Source: a virus. Taken from it: 22,193 bases of DNA. The stretch is taken from positions 1 through 22,193 of IMG/VR virus record IMGVR_UViG_3300024518_004182; one strand, given 5' to 3'. Shown piece by piece: positions 5,038 to 13,907 of this stretch; positions within the stretch are counted from its first letter, which is position 1; the number at the start of each line of letters is the position of its first letter. A model generated the notes under the pieces. That model saw nothing but the letters and a program-made list of their open reading frames with translations. It did no database searches and was not told the origin of the DNA. Both the position numbers and the translations under genes were made by a program.

Positions 5038-5350
5038 ATATTTAGGGGCTTTCAAGAGCAGGAGGCAGATTCTTGAGGGTATTAAGAATAGGATATTTAA
5101 GAAGGAGCATGTGGAGGCAGAGGCTGCAAAGAGATGGGCAAAGTGTAAGCAATGTCCAAGTTTGGATGTCAAAGGTTCTAAATGCATGGCTGCCGGAACA
5201 CAACCTTGTTGCAGTGAATGTGGTTGTGCTCTATCTCTAAAAACAAGATCCTTGTCTTCTGACTGTCCTTTAGGAAAGTGGGGGGCTTTAATGGATGAAG
5301 ATTTAGAGGAAAAGCTTATGATAGAGTTAACAACTGAAAATAAAGATTAA
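5024..5350 (+). CDS. Zinc-ribbon protein, 108 aa
   Basis: A basic helical N-terminus (YLGAFKSRRQILEGIKNRIF) is followed by a cysteine cluster: CKQC, then a single Cys (KGSKC), then CCSECGC and a last Cys in SSDCPLGKWG. The spacing allows two zinc-binding knuckles or one compact treble-clef site. The CPLGKW ending recalls small zinc-ribbon proteins encoded near terminase genes in other phages (recollection, not a search). Its role is unknown; nucleic-acid or protein binding is likely. It starts inside the IHF/HU-like gene and its stop shares a base with the next start (TAATG). Confidence 0.75.
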   Translation: MDLNKYLGAFKSRRQILEGIKNRIFKKEHVEAEAAKRWAKCKQCPSLDVKGSKCMAAGTQPCCSECGCALSLKTRSLSSDCPLGKWGALMDEDLEEKLMIELTTENKD

Positions 5351-6156
5351 TGGGATTAATATTTATAGAAAAGGGTCACAAGTATGAAAGCCAGGATGGT
5401 ATCATCTGGACATCTGTTACATCTTTTATATCTAAGCTTAAATCTTCTTTTGACAAAAAGGGGGTGGCAAAAAAATGCTCAACAAAAAAAGGTTCTAAAT
5501 GGTATGGCTTAGATCCTCAGGTGGTAATGAACATTTGGGAGGGAGAAACACAAAGAGCTATAGACCTGGGAAACTGGTATCATAATCAAAGAGAAACAGA
5601 TATTTTAGATTTTAAAACCATTGAAAGAGAAGGTGTTAACCTACCAATTATTAAACCTATAATTGAAGATGGTATAAAACAAGCTCCTAAGCAAAAGCTG
5701 ATAGATGGTGTATATCCTGAACATTTTGTTTATTTGAAGTCTGCTGGATTGTGTGGGCAGGCAGACCTTGTAGAAATTGTTAATGGAAATATAAACATCA
5801 CAGACTACAAGACCAATAAAGAGATTAAAGAAAAGAGTTTTGTGAACTGGGAAGGAATATCTTCTAAGATGTATATTCCTGTAAACCATTTGGATGATTG
5901 TAATCTAAACCATTATAATTTACAAATGAGTATATATGCTTATATAATTAAAAAGCATAATCCTAAATTGAAAGTTGGAGCATTAAAAATACAACATGTA
6001 AAGTTTGAATCAGAAAGTCAGGATGAGTATGGATACCCGGTAACAAAGTATGTAAATGGAGATCCTGTGATTAAAGAAATAAAAATGTATAATCTTCCAT
6101 ATTTAAAAGAAGAGGTTACCAACTTAATAATGTGGATTAAAGACCAGAGACCATGA
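5350..6156 (+). CDS. PD-(D/E)XK nuclease, RecB/Cas4-like
   Basis: 268 residues with the full motif order of RecB-like nucleases: LGNWYH (G74, H78; GxxH motif), PEHFVY (E124), LCGQADLVEI (D139), ITDYKTNKE (D152, K154), and HYNLQMSIYAY (Q192, Y196; QxxxY motif). D139, D152 and K154 would form the metal site. Such enzymes trim or degrade DNA ends and in phages act in recombination, host DNA degradation or packaging. The length suits a single nuclease domain. There is no Cas4-type four-cysteine cluster, which argues for exonuclease rather than Cas4. Translationally coupled on both sides (TAATG in, ATGA out). Confidence 0.9.
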   Translation: MGLIFIEKGHKYESQDGIIWTSVTSFISKLKSSFDKKGVAKKCSTKKGSKWYGLDPQVVMNIWEGETQRAIDLGNWYHNQRETDILDFKTIEREGVNLPIIKPIIEDGIKQAPKQKLIDGVYPEHFVYLKSAGLCGQADLVEIVNGNINITDYKTNKEIKEKSFVNWEGISSKMYIPVNHLDDCNLNHYNLQMSIYAYIIKKHNPKLKVGALKIQHVKFESESQDEYGYPVTKYVNGDPVIKEIKMYNLPYLKEEVTNLIMWIKDQRP

Positions 6157-7460
6157 GGGTTGAAATATTTAGCATATTAGATTATTATGGCAATAAAAAT
6201 AATGGCTCTGAAATGCTCCCTCTTTATTTGGAGCATTACACTAATAGTTTCCCAGAGTCTAAAATAAATATTTACATGTCTAACTACCCAAAAAATTATA
6301 ATGGGTATGAAGTTCCTCTGCTGAATAAATATGGGTGTAATATTGATATTATAGAATTAGACAAAACAGAAAAATATTATGATTATAGATTAACAAAAGA
6401 AGTGAGAAACTATTTAAAAAAAGAAAAGGAATTTAGAGATAGTGTTTGGAAGGAGTCTAAAGCTGATTGGGTTATATTGTGTGACATAGATGAAATTTTG
6501 ATGATATCAGATGATGAGTTAAAAAATGAAGATGATGATATTATACAGTTTGAGGGATACTACATGAAAAGGTATAATAAAAAATCTAAGTTTAATCAAT
6601 TAACTTATGGGTTTTATGCTACTGTTTATGATAAGCCATGTATTTTTAGACCCAGTATAAAAGAAATGAATTTTAGCCTTGGTCAACATTCTTGTAAACC
6701 CACTACAAAAAAAATAAAAAAAAGCAATTATAAGCTATTGCACTATAGAAAAAAATTTTTTGATTTATCACCTATTTCAAGAAATATACCAAAAATTGAG
6801 TTGGTACGAACAGATATTAAAAAAGAAGTTGATGATAATTATATAACCTTATCTTTCTTTCAATCAAATATATTAATAGATGATAAATACGTTAATAAGA
6901 AAATAAACATAAGCAAGGAAGGCATATGGATTGATAATGTTTTAGAGGAACATCATTATACTGATTATCAATTATGTGAAGAGTTAGTAAAGTTTTTAAA
7001 TGAAGAAAATGCTCAGTCTATTGTAGATTTTGGTTGTGGTCTTGGTAGTTATGTTAATTGTTTTAGAGAAAATAATATAGAGGCAGATGGTTATGATGGC
7101 AATCCAAGAACTAATATGCACAATAAATATTGTAATACTCTTGATTTATCAAAACCAATTAATATTAAAAAATATAATTGGGTAATGAGCTTTGAAGTGG
7201 GGGAGCACATACCTAAAGAATGCGAAGATGTGTTTATAGATAATATGCACAGAAGCAATAAAGATGGAATTATTTTAACATGGGCACCAATTGGACAGCC
7301 TGGTTTTGGGCATATAAATTGTCAAGATATAAATTATATAATAAATAAAATAACAAAATTAGGTTATACCTTAGATGTAAAACAAACAAATGAGTTAAGA
7401 GAGTCATGTGAGTTGCCATGGATAGGTTTAACGTTAATAGTATTAAGAAAAAATAAATAA
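6153..7460 (+). CDS. Glycosyltransferase-methyltransferase fusion
   Basis: 435 residues in two parts. Residues 1-180 resemble a GT-A type glycosyltransferase: nucleotide-binding start (EIFSILDYYGNKNNGSEMLP), and WVILCDIDEIL at 106-116 with the metal-binding DxD (D111, D113). Residues 268-433 are a class I SAM-dependent methyltransferase: motif I VDFGCGLGSYV (291-301), an acidic ribose-binding GYDGNP (313-318), VMSFEVGEHIP (344-354) and a late strand WIGLTLIVLR. The gene uses AAT, ATA and AAA codons and long A-runs more heavily than its neighbours, suggesting separate acquisition. It overlaps the nuclease stop by 4 nt. The target may be a virion glycan, a host surface sugar or modified DNA; the sequence does not decide. 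Confidence 0.85.
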   Translation: MRVEIFSILDYYGNKNNGSEMLPLYLEHYTNSFPESKINIYMSNYPKNYNGYEVPLLNKYGCNIDIIELDKTEKYYDYRLTKEVRNYLKKEKEFRDSVWKESKADWVILCDIDEILMISDDELKNEDDDIIQFEGYYMKRYNKKSKFNQLTYGFYATVYDKPCIFRPSIKEMNFSLGQHSCKPTTKKIKKSNYKLLHYRKKFFDLSPISRNIPKIELVRTDIKKEVDDNYITLSFFQSNILIDDKYVNKKINISKEGIWIDNVLEEHHYTDYQLCEELVKFLNEENAQSIVDFGCGLGSYVNCFRENNIEADGYDGNPRTNMHNKYCNTLDLSKPINIKKYNWVMSFEVGEHIPKECEDVFIDNMHRSNKDGIILTWAPIGQPGFGHINCQDINYIINKITKLGYTLDVKQTNELRESCELPWIGLTLIVLRKNK

Positions 7461-7461
7461 A

Positions 7462-7980
7462 ATGTTAATTAAATTATTTGATATACAGAATGAGAAAGTT
7501 GTACCTACAGAACATTGCTACACCTTAAAATTTCTTAAAGATATCATGGAAGCATTTCCTGATACATATTTAAATGTATATCAGTATCTGTTTTATATGA
7601 CCTGTCCAAACCCGGATATGAATCCATTTTTTAATTTAAGGGAGCATGAAAAAGAAGATTTGATCCTTGAAGAGATAAACATGGAAGAATCTACAGAAGA
7701 TGAGCTTATCCAGGAAGCATTATATAAATGTGAAAAGCTTTATCAAACTCCTACCTATAGAGCATATAAAGGAATAAAAGGAATGATGGATAAGTTGGCA
7801 AAATACATGGAGACAACACCTATAGAGCATGGAAGGGATGGAAACATAAACGCTCTTATAAATGCAGCGTCTAAATTTGAAAATATCAGAAACTCTTACA
7901 AAGGTGCATTTAATGATATGAAAAAAGAGCAGCAAAGTGTTGTAAGGGGTGGGCAGGGATTAGCATATGATCAATTATAA
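7462..7980 (+). CDS. Pre-terminase helical protein, candidate small terminase
   Basis: 172 residues, mainly helical. After an N-terminal segment with a Pro-rich turn (TCPNPDMNPFF) comes an acidic helix (EHEKEDLILEEINMEESTED) and a conserved-looking block TPTYRAYKGIKGMMDKLAKY followed by GRDGNINALINAASKFENIR. It ends with a polar tail GGQGLAYDQL. I remember closely similar sequences just upstream of terminase in other Bacteroidota phages, but no established function. Position two genes before TerL and the helical make-up make a small terminase subunit possible; no DNA-binding helix-turn-helix is obvious. It begins two bases after the fusion gene's stop. Confidence 0.6.
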   Translation: MLIKLFDIQNEKVVPTEHCYTLKFLKDIMEAFPDTYLNVYQYLFYMTCPNPDMNPFFNLREHEKEDLILEEINMEESTEDELIQEALYKCEKLYQTPTYRAYKGIKGMMDKLAKYMETTPIEHGRDGNINALINAASKFENIRNSYKGAFNDMKKEQQSVVRGGQGLAYDQL

Positions 7981-7991
7981 AAACAAATACT

Positions 7992-8264
7992 ATGAAAATT
8001 AGACCATTAGGCAGTAAGGTGCTACTGAAAGAAAAAGAAGCACCAAAGTTTTTTAAAGGAACAGGAATCTTAATACCTCAGACAGCACAAGACAAAGAGT
8101 ACATGGGGTATGTTGTTAAAAAAGGTAAGAATGTAGCAAATGTAGAAGAAGGTGACCTTGTTAAATATGCAAAGCATATACAGATTATAGAAATGGAGCA
8201 TGAAGGAGAAGACCACTTTCTTATTGATGAAAAAGATATACACGCAATAATTGAAGATGATTAG
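7992..8264 (+). CDS. GroES-like co-chaperonin (Cpn10)
   Basis: 90 residues that follow the Cpn10 pattern throughout: N-terminal IRPLGSKVLLKEKE, a mobile-loop region ending in GTGILIP with the hydrophobic tripeptide ILI that docks on GroEL, then YMGYVVKKGKN, VEEGDLVKYAKH, and the C-terminal FLIDEKDIHAIIED strand. It should cap host GroEL and help fold a phage protein, as gp31 of T4 does for its capsid protein. Length is typical (about 95). Its neighbour TerL starts inside it with an 8-nt overlap, tying it to the packaging/head genes. The likely client is the major capsid protein or another large virion protein (inference). Confidence 0.9.
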   Translation: MKIRPLGSKVLLKEKEAPKFFKGTGILIPQTAQDKEYMGYVVKKGKNVANVEEGDLVKYAKHIQIIEMEHEGEDHFLIDEKDIHAIIEDD

Positions 8265-10440
8265 TATACCAACACACAAGGATGGCAATTGGCAAACTAC
8301 TGAATTTAGTGACGAATCAGAGTTTGCCATTTTTATTTTAGGTTTGTTTAAAGAGCCTGGTAACTACGAATTTGATGATACCTCATTTTTGTTTAATGAA
8401 CAAGCCAGGGCTTTTAATAAACAGAAATTTTATTGCAAGAGCCCATTCAGATCTAAAGACTTTATAAAGTACTGGGAAGAAGAAAAGAATAAGTGCAGGA
8501 AAGGGGTGCTTTATATAAATAAAGATAAATCCTGGTTTATCACCAGGGATTATTATATGTGGCTAAACTTCCTTCCTATATATGACAAGGAAGAAAAGAA
8601 GTATGGTTTTGCAAAAGTTAGAGATGCCCAATATCATATGGCTTTGTATGAATTGCTTGCAGAGTTAAATAATGAACACGCAGCCATTTTAAAGAAAAGG
8701 CAGATAGCTTCTTCCTATTTTCATATGGCAAAACTTTTAAATCAATATTGGTTTGAAGAAGGATCTGTATGTAAAATAGGAGCAAGCCTTAAAGATTATA
8801 TTAATGATAAAGGATCCTGGAAATTTTTGCAAGAATATAGAGATTTCCTAAATGAACACACTGCATGGTATAGACCAAGTAATCCTGAAAAGGTTTTGTT
8901 ATGGCAGCAACAGATTGAAGTAAGAATAGGTAATAGAAAAACAAATAAAGGATTAAAATCTAAAATCCAAGGTGCGTCTTTTGAAAAAAACCCCACTACA
9001 GGAGTAGGTGGACCTACAACATACTTTTTTCATGAGGAGGCAGGCATTGCTCCTAAGATGGATAAAACATATGAGTATCTACGTCCTGCAATGTCATCCG
9101 GTATGATGACAACAGGTATGTTTATAGCCGCAGGTTCTGTAGGTGACTTAGACCAGTGTAAGCCTCTAAAGGAAATGATTCTACATCCTAAAGCAAATGG
9201 TATAAGAGGTGTTGAGACAGATTTAATAGATGAAGATGGCAGAATAGGTATAGCTGGATTATTTATTCCTGAGCAGTGGTCCATGCCTCCATTTATAGAT
9301 GATTATGGAAACTCTTTAATTCAAAAAGCATTAGACGCTATATATAAAGAAAGAGCACAATGGAAAATTGATTTAAAGCCAGAGCAGTATCAACTAAGGA
9401 TTTCACAGAAACCTACAAACATTGCTGAAGCTTTTGCGTATAGAAAAGAAAGCATCTTTCCTCAGGGAATAATATCCAGGCAATTAAAAAAGATAGATGA
9501 TAAAGAATATAGTTACGAACATATTGAGCTTGATAGAACTCAAGATGGCATCCAGGCAAAAAGATCTAAAAAGATTCCTATAAGCACTTTTCCTATAAAC
9601 AGAAAGCTCCAGGACAAGTCCGGATGTCTTATTGTGTGGGAAAGGCCAATAAAAAATCCGGGGTTTGGAATGTATTATGCAGGTGTTGACCCTGTTTCTG
9701 AAGGAAAAACTACAACTTCTGATTCTTTATGTAGTATCTTTGTATATAAGAACCCTGTAGAAGTTATTAGAGAAACCATAGAAGGAGTGGAACATATTAT
9801 AGAACAAGATAAAATTGTTGCAGCCTGGTGTGGAAGATATGATGATATTAATAAAACACATAAACAACTTGAGTTAATAATAGAATGGTATAATGCATGG
9901 ACTGTTGTAGAGAATAATATATCTTTATTTATACAGTATATGATTGCTAAGAGGAAACAAAGATACCTTGTTCCTAAGAATCAGATATTATTTTTAAAAG
10001 ATTTAGGATCAAATAAAAGTGTATTCTCAGATTATGGATGGAAAAATACCGGGGTTCTATTTAAAAACCATTTAATATCTTATGCTATAGAGTTTTTAAG
10101 AGAAGAGATAGATGAAGAGTTTGACAAAGACGGAAATAGTATAAGTTGCACTTTAGGAATAGAAAGAATTCCTGATCCCATGTTATTAAAAGAAATGATA
10201 GCATATCAACCAGGGGTAAACGTAGATAGACTTGTGGCTTTTGCATCACTAATAGCATTTGCTAAAGTACAGCAATCAAACAGGGGTTTTGCAAAAAGAA
10301 AAGAAAGTGAATTAGACAATAAGTTTGACAATTCAAAAAATTTATATAAATTAAAATACAGCCCATTTAGAAATATAGGAAAAAATAAAGTTGTAAATGG
10401 GAAGAAGTTTAAAAAGTCAGCTTTTAAAAATCTTAAATAA
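8257..10440 (+). CDS. terL: Terminase large subunit (TerL)
   Basis: The ATG at 8257 is chosen (727 aa); an in-frame TTG lies two codons earlier. ATPase region: LKKRQIASSYF (145-155) takes the Walker A place and TTYFFHEEAG (254-263) the Walker B plus catalytic glutamate, with AAGSVGDLDQ (291-300) as coupling motif. The Walker A is degenerate, with no GKS/T. The nuclease half has an RNase H-like set: GVDP (D478), VVENN (E552) and NVDRLVAFA (D657). It translocates DNA into the prohead and cuts concatemers. It overlaps the GroES-like gene by 8 nt and shares the TAATG junction with the portal gene. The length is usual for crAss-like TerL. Confidence 0.92.
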   Translation: MISIPTHKDGNWQTTEFSDESEFAIFILGLFKEPGNYEFDDTSFLFNEQARAFNKQKFYCKSPFRSKDFIKYWEEEKNKCRKGVLYINKDKSWFITRDYYMWLNFLPIYDKEEKKYGFAKVRDAQYHMALYELLAELNNEHAAILKKRQIASSYFHMAKLLNQYWFEEGSVCKIGASLKDYINDKGSWKFLQEYRDFLNEHTAWYRPSNPEKVLLWQQQIEVRIGNRKTNKGLKSKIQGASFEKNPTTGVGGPTTYFFHEEAGIAPKMDKTYEYLRPAMSSGMMTTGMFIAAGSVGDLDQCKPLKEMILHPKANGIRGVETDLIDEDGRIGIAGLFIPEQWSMPPFIDDYGNSLIQKALDAIYKERAQWKIDLKPEQYQLRISQKPTNIAEAFAYRKESIFPQGIISRQLKKIDDKEYSYEHIELDRTQDGIQAKRSKKIPISTFPINRKLQDKSGCLIVWERPIKNPGFGMYYAGVDPVSEGKTTTSDSLCSIFVYKNPVEVIRETIEGVEHIIEQDKIVAAWCGRYDDINKTHKQLELIIEWYNAWTVVENNISLFIQYMIAKRKQRYLVPKNQILFLKDLGSNKSVFSDYGWKNTGVLFKNHLISYAIEFLREEIDEEFDKDGNSISCTLGIERIPDPMLLKEMIAYQPGVNVDRLVAFASLIAFAKVQQSNRGFAKRKESELDNKFDNSKNLYKLKYSPFRNIGKNKVVNGKKFKKSAFKNLK

Positions 10441-13196
10441 TGAGAGTATTTAACGCATTACAGATAAAGAAAGGAGCAAAGGCAGAAGGGTATCCTACCT
10501 CTTCAAGCCTTACGCAACCATTGCAGTTCTTACCAAAGAAAAAAAAAGATGATGATTGGTATGCATGGAATATGGATTGGCTTGAACTCCAGGGATTAGA
10601 ATTTATAAGGTTAAATTCCAGAAGATTGCTAAAAAACTACAAACTTGCAAAAGGGATTATAGATAAAACAGATTACATTATAGAAGAAGATAATGATATG
10701 AGAGATCTTGTAGATGTTCTCACAAAAGAAGATGAATCTGCTTTGGAGCTAAAGTTTTACCCCATCATACCAAATGTTATTAATGTTCTGTCAGGTGAAT
10801 TTTCTAAAAGGTTCTCTAAAGTGCAATTCAGAGCTGTTGATGACCTCTCATATAATGAGATGCTTGAGCAAAAAAGAGCAATGATTGAAGAAAACCTTCT
10901 TGCCGATGCTGAGAAAAAGCTTATCATGAAAATGATAGAAATGGGAATGGACCCAAGTAGTGAAGAAGCACAACAGCAATTAAACCCTGAAGCCATAAAA
11001 AGCTTACCTGAAATTGAAGATTTCTTTTCTAAAGACTACAGGTCATTAATAGAAGAATGGGCCTCACATCAATTAAATGTTGATGATGAAAGATTTAAAA
11101 TGCAAGAGATTGAAGAAAGAGCTTTCCGTGATATGCTGATTACAGACAGGGAGTTTTGGCACTTTAGAATGCTTGAAGATGATTATGACCTGGAGCTCTG
11201 GAATCCAGTATTAACATTCTACCAGAAATCTCCGGACACAAGATATATATCAGACTCAAACTTTGTAGGGAAGCTAGATCTTATGACCTCATCAGATGTC
11301 ATAGATAGATATGGATATTTAATGAATCAGGATCAGTTAGAATCTCTACAAAAAATATATCCTGCAAAATCTGCTCTGTATCAAGTTAATGGATACCAAA
11401 ACGATGGTTCATATTATGATGCTAGTAAATCTCATGAGTGGAACACAAACATGCCAGGTCTTGCTTACAGAAGATTTGTAAGCAATTGGTCTAATGATCC
11501 AGCTAAAGGAGGAGATGTTATCTCAGCAATTTTAAATGAGAGTGATGATCTAAAACTTTGGGGAGAAGGAGATTTAATGAGAGTTGCCACATGTTATTGG
11601 AAAACTCAAAGAAAAATAGGTCATCTAACAAGAGTAAAAGAAGATGGAGAAGTAATCCAGGAAATAATAGATGAAAGTTATAGAGTTACAGAAAAACCTA
11701 TTTATGATACATCTATATTTAGAAATAAAACAAAAGAGAATCTACTTCAGGGAGAACATATAGATTGGATATGGATAAATGAAGTATGTGGAGGAGTAAA
11801 AATTGGGCCAAACCTACCAGCAAACTGGAGGTCTAATATGGGTAATAATATTAATCCTATTTACTTAGGTGTTAATAGAAAAAAGCCAGGTAGGGTGCCG
11901 TTTCAATTTAAAGGTTCTAAAACTCTATATGGCTGTAAGCTTCCTGTGGAAGGAAGAGTGTTTTCTGACAGAAATACAAAGTCAGTTGCTCTTGTAGATT
12001 TAATGAAGGCATATCAGGTTGGATATAATTTAGTCAATAATCAGATTGCAGATATACTTATTGATGAGCTAGGAACAGTAATTATGTTTGACCAAAATGC
12101 TTTACCAAGACATTCAATGGGTGAAGATTGGGGAAAAGGAAATTATGCTAAAGCATATGTGGCAATGAAAGATTTTCAAATGCTTCCTTTAGATACATCT
12201 ATTACAAACACAGAAAATGCCACTAATTTTAATCATTATCAAGTTTTAAACATGGAGCAATCTCAAAGATTGATGTCCAGAATACAGCTTGCTAATTATT
12301 TTAAACAGCAAGCATTTGAAGCAATAGGAGTAAACCCACAAAGATTAGGAGCTCCAATAGGTCAACAAACAGCCACTGGTGTTACTCAGGCTCTTAATCA
12401 ATCTTATGCACAAACAGAAATATACTTCACTCAGCATTCAGATAATCTAATGCCGAGGATACATCAAATGAGAACAGACTTGGCTCAGTTTTATCACAGT
12501 ACAAACCCCAGTGTAAGATTATCCTACACTACAACAGAAGCAGAAAATGTTAATTTTATAATTAATGGCACAGATCTTCTTCTTAGGGATTTTAATGTTT
12601 TTGCTACAACAAGAACAAATCATAGGTCAATTTTAGATCAGCTTAAACAGTTGTCAATGACAAACAATACATCCGGAGCATCTATATATGATTTAGGAAA
12701 TATTATAAAAGCAGATTCTATTGCTGAGGTTACAGACATATTAAAAGACGCAGAAGCTAAACAGCAAGCTCAAAGACAACAAGAAATGCAACAGCAACAA
12801 CAAATGCAACAAGAGCAAATACAAGCTAAGATGCAGGAGGAGCAAATGAAATTGCAGTTTGAAGCTCAGGAAAATGATAAAGAAAGACAAAAAGATATTA
12901 CTGTTGCAGAAATTAGAGCTGCAGGTTATGGAGCAATGCAAGACATAAATGAAAATAAACAATCTGACTATATGGATGCAATGAAAGACATCCGTGAAAC
13001 TACAAAATATAGAGAGCAGATGGATATGAAAAGAGAGCAAAATATTAACAAAAATTCTATAGATAAACAAAAGATTGAAATTGAAAGAGAAAGGCTTCAA
13101 ACACAAAAGGATGTAGCAAATAAAAACCTAGAGATAGCCAGAGAGAATAAAAATAAATATGACGTAGAAGCAAAAAAGAAGAAAAAAGATAAATGA
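10440..13196 (+). CDS. Portal protein
   Basis: 918 residues directly after TerL. The N-terminal part (NMDWLELQGLEFIRLNSRRL, then FYPIIPNVINVLSGEFSKR) looks like the wing/clip of large phage portals. A QQTATGVTQALNQSYAQTE segment in the last third looks like the crown-proximal helix. Residues from about 785 to the end form a long charged, glutamine-rich coiled coil (MQQQQQMQQEQIQAKMQEEQ and on), ending in a lysine run. Such tails are seen in crAss-like portals. It would form the dodecameric DNA entry ring. Stop and start overlap both neighbours (TAATG before, ATGA after). Confidence 0.88.
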   Translation: MRVFNALQIKKGAKAEGYPTSSSLTQPLQFLPKKKKDDDWYAWNMDWLELQGLEFIRLNSRRLLKNYKLAKGIIDKTDYIIEEDNDMRDLVDVLTKEDESALELKFYPIIPNVINVLSGEFSKRFSKVQFRAVDDLSYNEMLEQKRAMIEENLLADAEKKLIMKMIEMGMDPSSEEAQQQLNPEAIKSLPEIEDFFSKDYRSLIEEWASHQLNVDDERFKMQEIEERAFRDMLITDREFWHFRMLEDDYDLELWNPVLTFYQKSPDTRYISDSNFVGKLDLMTSSDVIDRYGYLMNQDQLESLQKIYPAKSALYQVNGYQNDGSYYDASKSHEWNTNMPGLAYRRFVSNWSNDPAKGGDVISAILNESDDLKLWGEGDLMRVATCYWKTQRKIGHLTRVKEDGEVIQEIIDESYRVTEKPIYDTSIFRNKTKENLLQGEHIDWIWINEVCGGVKIGPNLPANWRSNMGNNINPIYLGVNRKKPGRVPFQFKGSKTLYGCKLPVEGRVFSDRNTKSVALVDLMKAYQVGYNLVNNQIADILIDELGTVIMFDQNALPRHSMGEDWGKGNYAKAYVAMKDFQMLPLDTSITNTENATNFNHYQVLNMEQSQRLMSRIQLANYFKQQAFEAIGVNPQRLGAPIGQQTATGVTQALNQSYAQTEIYFTQHSDNLMPRIHQMRTDLAQFYHSTNPSVRLSYTTTEAENVNFIINGTDLLLRDFNVFATTRTNHRSILDQLKQLSMTNNTSGASIYDLGNIIKADSIAEVTDILKDAEAKQQAQRQQEMQQQQQMQQEQIQAKMQEEQMKLQFEAQENDKERQKDITVAEIRAAGYGAMQDINENKQSDYMDAMKDIRETTKYREQMDMKREQNINKNSIDKQKIEIERERLQTQKDVANKNLEIARENKNKYDVEAKKKKKDK

Positions 13197-13546
13197 AGTT
13201 AACGGCTACACATATTATATTCATTGTGCAATCAGTTTTTATACTGATATTATTTTTAGTGGTAGTATTTAGAAAACCACCCTCACCAACGGTAGTGGAC
13301 TATAATAAAATAAAATCTCAAATAGAAGAATCTATAAATACGCTTAAATCTGAATTTGATTCTCTTAGTGGAGAAAATACACTCCTTTATAGAAAGATGG
13401 ATTCTTTAAAATATCAAATGCCGGATAATAAGAAAAGCCTAGATAAGATTAACAGAGAAATAAAAAGATTAAATGAAACATATATTATTAGTAATTATAG
13501 GGATAGTTCTGATGCTGCCCTCATCCGCAGACTGTCAGGAGGATAA
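13193..13546 (+). CDS. Membrane-anchored coiled-coil protein, inner-membrane spanin candidate
   Basis: 117 residues with one N-terminal membrane segment (about 8-26, HIIFIVQSVFILILFLVVVF), then RKPPSP and a periplasmic-type coiled coil (KIKSQIEESINTLKSEFDSL, KSLDKINREIKRLNE). This is the layout of an Rz-like i-spanin. Its end overlaps the next gene by 74 nt in another frame, recalling the nested Rz/Rz1 arrangement. Lysis genes between portal and scaffold are unusual, so an alternative is a virion-associated membrane protein. It overlaps the portal stop as ATGA. Confidence 0.55.
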   Translation: MKLTATHIIFIVQSVFILILFLVVVFRKPPSPTVVDYNKIKSQIEESINTLKSEFDSLSGENTLLYRKMDSLKYQMPDNKKSLDKINREIKRLNETYIISNYRDSSDAALIRRLSGG

Positions 13547-13907
13547 AGTTCTGATTGAAAGAGATGTGCTTATAAGAATAGCATCTCAACTGGATAGTTT
13601 TGAGGTTCTAAAAAAATTAGAGATTGAATATCTTTCTTTTAAAGACTCTTGTATTATACTAACAAATACTCAAATGGAGTATATAGGAACACAGGATATG
13701 TTAATCTTTAATAAGAGTAAACAAATAGAAAATTTACAAGATTCAGAAAGTGAGTACAAGGGATTAGTTGATATTAATGAAAATCTTGTAAAAGTATATC
13801 AGAAAAAAGCTAAAATTGGAAGACGTAATACTGTTATTAGTCTTGTAGGAGGAGGGGTTTTTACACTAGGATTAACAACAGCTTTAATTATAAGTATAAT
13901 TCAATAA
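13473..13907 (+). CDS. Secreted coiled-coil protein with C-terminal membrane anchor, spanin-like
   Basis: 144 residues. The N-terminus is a signal peptide (MKHILLVIIGIVLMLPSSAD) with a small-residue cleavage site at SSA and a cysteine two residues later. The sequence before this Cys is not a good lipobox, so lipidation is uncertain. The middle is helical (VLIRIASQLDSFEVLKKLEI; KQIENLQDSESEYKGLVDIN). Residues 119-142 form a second membrane segment (VISLVGGGVFTLGLTTALII) after basic RR. An exported protein with a C-terminal anchor resembles unimolecular spanins. It starts inside the preceding membrane-protein gene. Spanin pair, u-spanin or an unrelated envelope pair are all possible. Confidence 0.5.
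   Translation: MKHILLVIIGIVLMLPSSADCQEDKVLIERDVLIRIASQLDSFEVLKKLEIEYLSFKDSCIILTNTQMEYIGTQDMLIFNKSKQIENLQDSESEYKGLVDINENLVKVYQKKAKIGRRNTVISLVGGGVFTLGLTTALIISIIQ

Noticed and set aside
5350-6156. Cas4 and a CRISPR-related role for the nuclease
   Set aside because: The RecB-like motifs are present, but there is no four-cysteine iron-sulphur cluster, no other cas gene and no repeat array in the window.
12741-13106. Long minus-strand frame of 121 codons opposite the portal C-terminus
   Set aside because: It is the antisense shadow of the Gln/Lys/Glu-rich coiled coil, which reads as Leu/Phe/Cys-rich sequence on the other strand.
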